Shown here: in pieces, positions 55,583 to 64,000 of the stretch
Position numbering within the stretch: position 1 is the stretch's first letter
Layout of the letters: each line of letters begins with the position of its first letter
NCBI GenBank assembly: GCA_026873275.1
Contig: JANTUC010000004.1
Location: 2,356,001-2,420,000, forward strand
DNA from: Pseudopithomyces maydicus
Taxonomy: Eukaryota; Ascomycota; Dothideomycetes; Pleosporales; Didymosphaeriaceae
Direction: 5' to 3'
DNA: 64,000 nt
The notes under the pieces: generated by a model
The model's input: only the letters and a program-made list of their open reading frames with translations
What the model was told of the DNA's origin: nothing
The model's database searches: none
Program-made: the position numbers and the translations under genes

Positions 55583-57070
55583 ATGACCAGTAAGCCTTCT
55601 TTGCCCGCCGATGGTTTGATGCTAACGCGAGTTAACAGATATGGCGCAAGAAAAGACCCTCACAGGTCTCGAGGCGCTCTTGGATCGGGTGCGTGGGGCG
55701 GTGCAGAGAGAGGCGAAACGGGGTGGGAAGGTGAAGTTCAGCAGAGCTGAGGACGCTGATGTCCAAAGGCTGCAAGAACGTTCACTGGGGTCTGCCAAAC
55801 TTGATGCACATGCGGACGCATTACTCCAAATGCGTTCCAGACTGCTCAAGGGCAAGAGCCGCCAACGGGAGAGGGACCTCCCCTTCCAGCGAGCGCGCCA
55901 GATAGCCTGTTCACAGGCACTGGCAAGATCGTGGAGAAGGAGAAGGTGGGGCGGTGGGCAAACAACGGTCTCGAGTCCAGTTTTGTCAAAGACTGCTTGT
56001 CACCGGTGTACCAGTCTCCATATAGCAAGCCCACAGAGCCTGCTCATATGACTGGTGAGAGCAAGCCCAACTCTTTACAGAAGAAGAAGGGTAAGGGGGA
56101 CCGGGCGAAGAGACAGAAGCCAGTTGAGCTGAGTAAGCCCAACTCCGCTTTGCCGATTCGGCCAAAGGAAAAGGTTGCCGATGCTGCCTTTCCTCTGGCA
56201 CCCTGGGAGGAGGTACCGGAGAAGATCAACGTGGATACGTGTACCAGGTGGAGGTCGTTTCACAGGACCCAGCCAGATCCAGAGTTGGAATACAACACTG
56301 GGGTCATCTCGAAGGACACCGAGAAACACACCGGACAGTTGCCATACTCTAATTATGTGCGATACGAGGTCTGGTGCCTGGGCTTGTGTTCGGCAACGTT
56401 CGCTGGTGGTATGAAAACCAAATGCCCGCATGGTTCTGGGAAGTGTACCTGGCGCCATTGGTGGTTTGAGGAACGGGAGCTCGCGTGGTTGGACAAGAAA
56501 TGGGTCGAGAGATGCAGGAACTCCTTCACAGGCGATCTGCATCCCCCTGACCACCCACTGGCTGGGTATAAGGGAATTCCGCGATATATGCGAGACGGTG
56601 TCACTTTTGTGGAAGAGTCTCCATCGCTGGAAAGTTACATGGCTGCCCGGCCAGAATCGAAGAGGAACCGGTGGAATGAAGGACCAGGAAACACTCTTTT
56701 CACGAAGAGCGCTTCTGGGTCGAATACCCTCAGCGTGGGTGCCTCGGGCGTAGAGTCATGGGCAGATGCGGAAGAGTTTGAAGGGGAAGTGATTCTCCAG
56801 CTTACTCCTGAGGAGGCCGAGGAGAAGTACCAGCAGATTATTTCTAAAGGTACTTTGACACGACCTAGAGGGACTGGTGCTCCCAAGCCGGGAAACCCGG
56901 GACGTGGGGTTTCGGACCGTTCGCTCCAACGGGGAGGCGGTCCACCCCAGCGAGGGCGTGGCAATCATCCTCAAAGCGGGGGTGGTGGCCCATCCCAAAG
57001 AGGGCGTGGTGGCCCATCCCAGAGAGGGGGTGGTGGCCCATCCCAGAGAGGGCGTGGTGGCCCATCCTAG
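55583..57070 (+). CDS. RGG-repeat, Cys/His protein of unknown function, apparently frameshifted
   Basis: Exon 1 is ATGACCA (55583-55589); a 49-nt intron (GTAAGC, branch GCTAAC, acceptor ACAG) leads to 55639. The frame MTNMAQEKTLTGLEALLDR runs in good coiled-coil sequence to about 55870 (LLKGKSRQRE), then becomes basic nonsense. The protein-like reading moves to another frame, open from 55805: PPLPASAPDSLF, then a conserved-looking core and a stop at 57068. One missing base in the G-rich GGGAGAGGGACC near 55867-55878 explains this best; poor intron alternatives (GTCCAA or GTGAAG to CAG at 55840) also exist. The core has C-x3-C-x11-CPH-x4-C-x3-H, a possible zinc site, and W-rich flanks. The C-terminus repeats GGPSQRGRG, an RGG box suggesting RNA binding. 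No family is recognised. Confidence 0.62.
56986..57066 (+). repeat. 27-bp in-frame tandem repeat
   Basis: Three near-identical 27-bp units, GGCCCATCCCAGAGAGGG plus (C/G)GTGGTGG, encoding GGPSQRGRG/GGPSQRGGG at the end of the RGG gene. More diverged units precede it from about 56935. Confidence 0.9.
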
Positions 57071-57657
57071 AGAGGGGGTTTGGTGAGCTTGTGAGTTGAA
57101 TCTCAATTAACACAATAGGATCAGCTCGAGCGATCTCACGGGGTATCCTTTGAGATGCTCATGGCCTGTTGGTTAGTGGGATGGGGGAACTAGTTAGTAT
57201 CTTGCAGAATATACTTCTTCTTTTCCCAAAATCATTTTCTATGCATTAGTCTTCAGTGATGACCTTCTCTTTTACGAGTCAATAGAACTATCCACACGAT
57301 ACCGTGGGGCATAGCAATCCTTAACAACTATAGTTTAGGGTTAACTGATGTATGCTTCTGTAGTATATGTGCTTGAAGACCCAGTCAGTCGCAGTGAAGT
57401 GTATGCACTTAATGCCACCACATCGCTCCTCTATGTATTTCTTGTTATGTTCGGAGACCCGGTGCGTACGTTTGCAAGAAACGCCACCTTCCCGTTCCAC
57501 TCGCTTTCACATTCACCGCGTTGTCAGTTGGCGTACTGCTGCCCTTAGCGGGTAGGGATTTCTCGGCGCCGGCCTTGGCACGTCGAGAGTACTTTTACCA
57601 ACGGCTGCGCTCACCTCACTCCTCTCCACTCCATTCCACAGTACTGCAGCTGGCAAC
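57071..57657. other. Intergenic region
   Basis: About 0.6 kb; pyrimidine-rich near 57560-57650 before the next ATG. No gene. Confidence 0.5.
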
Positions 57658-59135
57658 ATGTTCAGTTTGCTTACGCGGATTGTGCTGGGTGACCCAGATT
57701 ACGGGGACTGGGAGGAGAAGGCCTCGCCTGAAGCTTCGGCTTTGGGTGTAGCGACCGAGGAGGGCACCGCACCAGAGGCTCACGCTGCTGGTGCGACACC
57801 CGAGGACGAGCTCATAGCAGAAGCTAGGGCGTACTCCGCGGCGGTACGTACCCTAACATAACTTCGACTAGGCTTCTGCTAATCATATTGTAGGGTCGAG
57901 ATATTTTGGCGGAGATGGAATCGGAGATATCGGAGGCGATTTCGCACACTGAGGACAATGATGAATTGTCTGAGTGTGACGAAGACTCCGAATGCTTTTC
58001 GGATGAGGGCGAGGAGCCTGTATTGACAGAACCCGAGCCCGAACCGAAGCTCACCACCAACGAGCAGCTCCGTAAGAGGAACGGAGAGCTCGAGGCCCGG
58101 ATCAAAGAGTTGGAGAACCAGGCCAGGGAGCACGGGAAGGAGAGGAGGAAATGGGTGAGGGACAGGAAAGGATGGGAGGGATACTGGGAGAAGGCGAAGG
58201 GGCAAATCGCCGCTGCCATCAAGGCAGTATTTGCGAAATACTCCAAGGCCATTGCGCCAGAGCTTGTGTTGTATCAACACCTCTGGAACCGCATTGACGA
58301 GTACCGCTTCACAATGCTGAATGCGTTGAGACGGGAAAAAGAGGATCGGGTGGAGGAAGTGAGGATTCGCCTTGCGCAGTTAAGCGTAGGTGACAATCCA
58401 GACATCAAGTCTGCCTTGAGCGAGGTCGAAGATCTTCGTCTCGAGTACAAGGTGAGGGTGGAAAGCTTGAGGCCCATTGAAGACATGGTCGAGACATGGC
58501 GCAAGCTGGATTTGACCGACCAACCAACCCGGTTTCAGGTCTACAATGATTGGCTGGAGAGGAGATCGGAGAGGACTCGGCAGTTGTATGGGAAAGAGGT
58601 GGTGGAGGTATCGCTGAGTGCTATCAAGGCATCAGACGATGAACAGGCGCGCCGACTGCTGCGTGAAGCAGCGAGGCAGACCTACCTCCAGGGATACGCC
58701 CAGTGCGCCATAGACATGGGGCGACGGGAAATCGCTGACTCGAGGTTTGTGAAGATTCCGAAGAGTAAGAATAAGTCATGGGCTTATATCTTGGACTACT
58801 CTGACGACCGCAATCCTGCGATGGTCATGAAGGAAGCTGCGTCTTGTGCTGTCCAGTATCACCTCGGCAAGAGGATCGGTGATAGCACTTGGAGCAAACT
58901 GCCTTTCGCCCGGGAGTGGCCTCCTATGGAGGACCCCTGTGGACTTTATGAGACAGGCAGTCTCTTCCAATTTGTGAAGGAGGGTTGGGAGTGTGGCAAG
59001 GAGACGATTGTCGAGCGTAGCAACTTCAGTGCGGCGGAAAGCATAAAGCTCCGCACGAAGCTTGAGGCGCAGATGAAGGTCTGGAGGGATGCAGAGATCA
59101 AGCGAATCAAATCCGAAGGATTAGATCAGCTGTGA
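57658..59135 (+). CDS. Acidic/coiled-coil protein of unknown function
   Basis: Exons 57658-57843 and 57894-59135 with a 50-nt intron (GTACGT, branch GCTAAT, acceptor TAG) encode 475 aa. Residues 1-115 are acidic (EDNDELSECDEDSECFSDEG, PEPEPEPK). A coiled coil (about 118-165, LRKRNGELEARIKELENQ) and a mainly helical domain follow, with recognisable but unnamed blocks such as TRQLYGKEVVEVSLS, QTYLQGYAQCAIDMGRRE, SWAYILDYSDDRNPAMV and LPFAREWPPMEDPCGLYETG, the last rich in aromatic and Pro residues as in a folded domain. No membrane or signal segment is present. The good intron and even codon use suggest a working gene. Confidence 0.72.
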
Positions 59136-60040
59136 TCTCACCGATCATTTCTGGAGACAATCCAGCAGATTTTCGGAGATGGCAGAGTTTTTTCCTGGCA
59201 GTATTGTGGAAGCAATTCCAGAGGGCCAGGTTTTTTTTAATGGTTGTGTGGACTCTTGACAGTTCTCTGGGCGAAGCATTATGATGCAACTCCCAAGCGT
59301 CGGGGTTTCATGGTTTTCCTTTCTTTTTTCTTTTGCTGGTAGCCGTTCGTATTCAATACAACAGTTGATAGCATTTCGCTGGTGTCCGTGTTATGAATCG
59401 TGATGTGTACGTGCGACGTGTCAACAACAGCTTTTTTTTTTCAGTTGAACGAGCTTGTGGAGATGGTGGAGATGGGGGAGAGATGGGGGAGGTATGGTGG
59501 AGATGGTAGTTGACAGGTTTCGATGTTGCCTGCAAGGATGCTTATTACTAACATCTGACACACCATCTCCACTAATTTCGACCATCCAATCCTCGCTCCA
59601 TCCCGAACTCATGCGCTCTGCGTTATGCACCGTACTATGCAATTGACCGACCTGGGAAATTCGGTGCTGAAAATGTGTACTAATAGCAACAGGACTGCGC
59701 CCCGGTTGACAACGCCTCATCTCCCCCTCTAGACGCCGTCCTCTCCGATCGCTCAGTCCAAGAAGAGTAAGAAACAACCGCACCGTTGAAACGGCTACCT
59801 CCGATATACATCCATCGAGATGCCGCGTGTGTTTGCGGTCCGGTCCTGCGGCGAGGAAGAGCCCGAAGTTTCAGAGCTGATGCATCACGACCAATCACCA
59901 CAAGACATACATCACGCAAGATTAGCAATATGGTGCCTCAGAAACAAGAATAGATTCTACTCCCTAGATTCCGAGCCGCCTCCACTCGATGCCAATGTGG
60001 CACGTTGCAGAAGCCACAATACTCCCGCCGCTCAGATGTC
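59136..60040. other. Intergenic region between convergent genes
   Basis: About 0.9 kb. A purine tract (GGTGGAGATGGGGGAGAGATGGGG) at 59458-59510 and a poly-T run near 59431 are the only features. A plus-strand frame at 59820 is antisense to the neighbouring gene's tail and is not supported. Confidence 0.45.
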
Positions 60041-61898
60041 TCAGGCAAGCTCTACAAGCCATCCGACATCTTTGTGGCAGGAACCTCCGCTACCTCTACC
60101 CCACTCAGTCTGCGTCAACAGACCCTTGCGGGGTTGAGGACTTACTCGCCCTGGTCTGCAAGGGCGACAAGAGTGAACGAAGTCCAGTGCTCCTGGAGGC
60201 TTTCTTTTCACCGGTGTTCCAGGAAGAGCGATCTCGTCATCTTGACGACACCAGAACCCCACTTCTGCGGCAGTGCTTTCCTCCCTATACTTTTCAGGTA
60301 CAGGAAAAAACACCATCCCGAAGACATCCGGCTTCTCAGACAAGCGAACCATTCTGCTACACGGAACTTTCCGTTTTAAGCAGTGCCAGCAAGCTTCCCT
60401 GGAGTCATTGTCCAGTGTGCATTCGTTGCGGTTGCGTCCAATGCATTGGCATTGAATGCACGACACAACTTCATGCTTGACCTCGCTCATCCCACGATTC
60501 CTCATGGGGACGAACTTTGAATTCTTATCCAGAAACAGGAAGTTGCCATGCTTCTGGAGCATCATCTTGGTCTCATCCAAAAGTATGGCCTCCGAAATCG
60601 GTTCAATCATTTGTGAATACTGATTGAACAATGCCAAGAGGTAAAGTGCCACGACAGCGCTTTTCCCCATTTTGAACATCTGCCGGAGCCTTGGTCGTCC
60701 ACCGCTTAGGATCGACCTCAGGTAGGTCTTCCTCCAGTGGGAGTTCACCTACCATGTCGACAACAAGACCCGGGATCCCACAATCCGCCTTTTTCACTCG
60801 TGGGTTTGATGGGTTGAGTCGAGGCTGCGCCCCGTAGCCACTAACGCTGCTATCACGCGCTGCCTGACTAGTTCCGAGAGTTCTGGGCGGGAACCGCGCC
60901 TGACCTCCGTGTACTGGATCCAAGAATGAGGATCCTGTCTGGGTAGATACCAGATGCCTCAATCGATCCGTGTTGCCCTCCTCGACAGACAAACCGAGCA
61001 TTTTGCTCGGCTTATGTGCGGGCGGTCGCACCCCAAACGGGCCTGATGTAAGGCTCGAGGTTGGCGGTAGCGTGTTCGAACTCGGCTCCATGTCAGAGTT
61101 CACTGACGAAGAGCTTGCCCTGTCTGAGATCACCAACGGTGCCCCCCGTGAGCCAGTGGTAGGTTTGGAGATGTCCGTCCTACCCTGCTGCTTCCCTTTA
61201 GCATGACGAGCCAAAAGTTCGTCTATGCGTTTCGCGAGATCCTCTTCATACTCCCTCTCCGCCTCTTCGGTCTCTTTGACCTTCTGCTTTGCTCGCTCTA
61301 GCCTCCGGTCAGAGTCTGCAAGGAGCTCTTCCAAGTTCTTCATCTCCTGAAGAGCATCGGAAACATTGGCTTTCAGCCTTTTCCCAGATTTTACAGCCTG
61401 GTAATCTGCTTTCAGCCTTGTGAAATCTTCAGAGGTCGTCTTCACCTCTTGCTTCGCTCGCTTAGTTCCTGGAGAAACTTCATCGAACGACGCCGGTCTG
61501 GTGCGCTGGTTCGTAGGCGCCATCGTATATCCATACGATGATGTCTCACTCTCCATGCGCTCCTCCGGTGAGATCGGGCGTGATCCCAGGGTTGGCACCC
61601 GTGGATCATTCCTTCTCCTCTGCGGCCTCGTGTGCTCCTCCGGCGAGATCGGGCGTGATCCCAGGGTTGGCACCCGTGGATCATTCCTTCTCCTCTGCGG
61701 CCTCGTGTTCTCCTCCGGAGAGATCGGGCGTGGTCCCAGGGTTGACACCCGTGGATCATGCCTTCTACTCTGCGGCCCCATGTGCTGCCCGCCTTCCCCT
61801 CCAAGCGGCGCACTTTCTCCACTCACCCCGGCACGCCTCCTCCCATCGTCTCGCTGACGATGGCCGTCCTTGCCTTCGGCGCGTTGTCGCTCGTCCAT
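60041..61898 (-). CDS. Repeat-bearing coiled-coil protein with Zn2Cys6-like module
   Basis: Model: exon 61898-60753, intron 60752-60680 (73 nt, GTAGGT to GGCAG), exon 60679-60041; 594 aa. The intron is needed because the two halves lie in different frames. N-terminal residues include three copies of a 25-residue unit (NDPRVPTLGSRPISPEE core), then a coiled coil (about 165-215, ALQEMKNLEELLADSDRRLE) and a Ser/Pro-rich linker. The second exon holds C-x2-C-x9-C-x9-C-x2-C-x6-C, with an extra Cys, ending CLKRKVPC; this resembles a fungal Zn2Cys6 cluster except that the first loop is 9 rather than 6. A GTAAGT at 60145 with CAG at 60110 may mark a further 36-nt in-phase intron. DNA binding is possible but unproven. 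Confidence 0.62.
61555..61780 (-). repeat. 75-bp in-frame tandem repeat
   Basis: GAGATCGGGCGTG(A/G)TCCCAGG recurs at 61570, 61645 and 61720, exactly 75 bp apart. Two units are almost identical, the third differs at several bases. Each encodes 25 residues of the overlapping gene. Confidence 0.95.
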
Positions 61899-61942
61899 TG
61901 CGTCAGCAGTGGTATCGAGTGATGTTGTGAAGAGGAAAGGAC

Positions 61943-61971
61943 GTGTGTGTGTGTGTGAGAGAGAGAGAGAA
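61943..61971. repeat. (GT)n(GA)n microsatellite
   Basis: About seven GT units followed by about seven GA units, just upstream of the minus-strand gene's ATG at 61898. Confidence 0.9.
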
Positions 61972-62117
61972 AGAAAGAGCTGTCATTTCAAGAAGGACCA
62001 GGTGACTAAGCCGGTTGTGGCCGTCTCTCATTATAACGGCAACTACGACCCAGCACCTCATTTCGGTATGCACCGCATACTGATAGAGTATTACAAGTAA
62101 AGAAGGGCAATCTAAGA

Positions 62118-62354
62118 ATGGTCAAGGTGAAATGTAAAGATTGTTTTTCGGAGCCTAGTCCGGCTATCAAGAAGATTTATCCGACTCCTTTCCAGCAAAG
62201 CACCATGCAAGAAAAGAAAAGACCGTTACCTCAACAAAACAAAAGTGGACAATCGTTCTTGACAGAAGAGGCCCGAAGGTGGATGGAGGTTCAGCGCAAG
62301 TACAAACCAGAATTTTTGGCCAAGAGTCCAACAATCTATTCATTGCCATCTTGA
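62118..62354 (+). CDS. Doubtful small open frame
   Basis: 78 aa with a CxxC near the start (VKCKDC) and a charged helical end (TEEARRWMEVQRKYKPEF). No signal peptide, intron or family match. It may be a small gene, a remnant of a larger accessory gene, or chance. Confidence 0.22.
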   Translation: MVKVKCKDCFSEPSPAIKKIYPTPFQQSTMQEKKRPLPQQNKSGQSFLTEEARRWMEVQRKYKPEFLAKSPTIYSLPS

Positions 62355-63394
62355 TATCCTACCATGCCGTTCCACAATCAGCCATGGCACCTACAGTTCG
62401 TGTCGTCTCAAGTCGGTGTGATGTCCCAAGATACGCCGACCCGTTACCACCTTCTCCATCCGAACCCCGTGCTCTTGCCAAACATCATCCTTTCCTTCCC
62501 CAACCCACTCTTTCCCCTCCCAGTAACACCCACCTAATTCCGCCTCGGCGTCCCCCCATCGCAGTCGCCACCTGACATATGCACACTCTTCACATATACA
62601 TGCCTGCCTCACCGACCGGTTCCACCGCCACACATGCTTTCGTCAGCAACGGATCAGGAGTCTACTCATCAGGCTTCCCACGGATAATGTCAGCGTTCCC
62701 TCCGGCTTAGAGGGTTACACCGGAGGCCGGTATCAGATCTGAGAGGCACGGAGCATTGGGGAGAAATAGGAAAATAAGAGGAGTGTGGCTGGTGTGATGC
62801 GTCTCGCTTCGCGAATTACTGGGGCTGCGTAGGTACATACACACTGAGTGTCAGTATCTTGATCATCGTGGGGACCTAGACAAGTCATATGCACTATGAG
62901 GATCAATCAGATCACCTTTGCAATTGTATGACCCCACAGTGCGATGGCAAGAAGACGTCAAATAAAAATAAAAATGTCAAGTTCGAACGGGTAGATTCCT
63001 ATTAAGTCCCTCGCTCTATCCTCTATATTTCGCACTGCATTGTCTCAAAGACGCAAAAACTCCAACCCTTCGTAAAAAAGTCTGACGTGTACTGGGAGCA
63101 TGAACGTGCTAGGCCTTCTCCGTCCATAGCTCATCCGGGTATAACAACCCACATTGCATAACGCAACACCATGTAAAAGCCAACCAGCAACGACAGTGGT
63201 ATCCAAACAGAAGCAGAATCAGATCGTTCGTCCTAACGTCGTAAAAAAAGGAAGGAGAAGAGGGAGAAGATCAATCGTAAATGAAAGAGAATGAAGAAAA
63301 AGAATAATCAAGTAGTGGAAATCGCTTCCAACGATAGAGTGAGTTTCGTTCAACGTCAAAGGCAGAAAATCAGACGTAAGAAATGCCTAGTCCT
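62355..63394. other. Intergenic region and 3' UTR of the Crz1-like gene
   Basis: About 1 kb, A-rich in its right half on the plus strand (63240-63310), consistent with a long 3' UTR of the minus-strand gene. No gene is seen. Confidence 0.5.
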
Positions 63395-64000
63395 TTACCG
63401 CGCGTTAGCCTCGTAGTCACTCGCCCAGCCATACTGCTGCGCCGAATACGACTGGCCATCGCCGTCGTCGTCGAACATCTCACCTCCACTGCTAGCATCG
63501 AAGCTACTCCGTCCACTGATATCGCCTTCGACTTCGTCGGGCGGCCCAGCAGGCAGTTCGTTCCAATTTAGACCTGCAAGCGCGGGATATTGTGCAAGCA
63601 GCGCCGCGGGCAGGCCATATTGTGGAACAGCGCCAGGTTCGAGGCCACCGCTGACTGGCGGGAATGCTTCGTATCCTGACTGAGGGGCCATCATGCCTGG
63701 ATAACCCTGCTGAGGCATTGGGGCAAACATGCCGTTGGAATGATCCAACTGTTGGTTTTGGCCTTCCCAATGGCCCTTTTCTTGGGCTTCCTCCTCGAGA
63801 AGCGGGCGTATGCACACACGACCAGCTTCTGAGCGGAAATGCCGACCGAGAGCGTCAGCGCGGGCGAACCTCCGACCACAACCCCAGTTGTTGCCGTCCT
63901 TCAAGTTACCACGGCAAATAAATTTCTTCTCTCCTGAATGCAATCCTTCGTGTCGCTTGCGATCATGCTGTCGGGCGAATGCCTTGCCACAAACGCTGCA
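63395..64000 (-). CDS. C2H2 zinc-finger factor, Crz1-like, C-terminal part (runs off window)
   Basis: The frame enters at the window's right edge and ends at 63395, giving 201 residues. It opens inside a classical finger [21 protein letters not shown], continues through the linker HSGEKKF, and then the atypical finger C-x11-C-x12-H ending [14 protein letters not shown]. This ordinary-plus-atypical pair is characteristic of fungal Crz1/CrzA, the transcription factor that enters the nucleus after dephosphorylation by calcineurin when calcium rises. The 120-residue tail is Gln/Pro/Gly-rich with acidic Asp runs ([11 protein letters not shown]). The N-terminal calcineurin-docking and earlier finger sequences lie outside the window. 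Confidence 0.85.
   Translation of the reverse strand, partial: CSVCGKAFARQHDRKRHEGLHSGEKKFICRGNLKDGNNWGCGRRFARADALGRHFRSEAGRVCIRPLLEEEAQEKGHWEGQNQQLDHSNGMFAPMPQQGYPGMMAPQSGYEAFPPVSGGLEPGAVPQYGLPAALLAQYPALAGLNWNELPAGPPDEVEGDISGRSSFDASSGGEMFDDDGDGQSYSAQQYGWASDYEANAR

Noticed and set aside
59820..60480. Plus-strand frames antisense to the Zn2Cys6-like exon
   Set aside because: The minus strand carries the Cys-rich module and coherent composition; the plus frames have no motif.
43021..62354. Starship-type giant mobile element
   Set aside because: No DUF3435 tyrosine-recombinase captain, no reverse transcriptase or transposase and no clear terminal repeats were found, so the label is not justified.
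1..64000. tRNA genes
   Set aside because: I looked for internal promoter B-box-like GGTTCGAATCC with a foldable cloverleaf and found no convincing case; a tRNAscan run would settle it.

Overview
The window looks like nuclear DNA of a filamentous ascomycete (Pezizomycotina, most likely Dothideomycetes). Genes carry short introns of about 50-100 nt with GTAAGT-like donors, CTAAC/CTGAC branch sites and CAG/TAG acceptors. The telomere-type repeat is TTAGGG. The gene set (Ups2, Ima1, Alg14, Grx5, Ccp1, a Crz1-like factor, a tannase-family esterase, a small secreted Cys-rich protein, a fungal F-box-like protein) is typical of these fungi. The class assignment is inference; no database could be searched.

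Regions. 0-6 kb: a nuclear-type peroxiredoxin, an AAAP amino-acid transporter and the mitochondrial lipid-transfer protein Ups2. 6.6-8.2 kb: an unusual zinc-knuckle/RGG/coiled-coil gene, followed by 4.6 kb without a gene. 12.8-18 kb: a PNGase A-like glycoamidase, a 92-residue protein and a FAM210/DUF1279 mitochondrial membrane protein. 18-24 kb: gene-poor, with one doubtful two-exon gene and an 8-Cys secreted protein. 24-42.7 kb: dense conserved genes (tannase/feruloyl esterase, a coiled-coil protein, rps23, ima1, mitochondrial uL24, alg14, a coiled-coil protein, grx5, a DAL5-type MFS permease, an F-box-like protein, ccp1).

43-62 kb is a different kind of DNA. Five genes that I cannot match to a named family (charged coiled-coil, RGG, Cys-rich, Zn2Cys6-like and a possible GIY-YIG-like protein) surround 46-52.7 kb of decayed minisatellites, eight TTAGGG units and a scrambled, mutated 28S rRNA fragment. 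This resembles a subtelomere or a fossil chromosome end now inside a chromosome arm. At 63.4 kb conserved sequence returns with the C-terminal part of a Crz1-like C2H2 factor that runs off the window.

Shared themes: mitochondrial proteins are frequent (Ups2, FAM210, uL24m, Grx5, Ccp1) and several genes are divergent pairs on short shared promoters. Two genes (ima1 and the RGG gene at 55.6 kb) show apparent one-base frameshifts, so small sequence errors or real lesions should be considered. I found no transposase, reverse transcriptase, tyrosine-recombinase captain, tRNA or CRISPR array.
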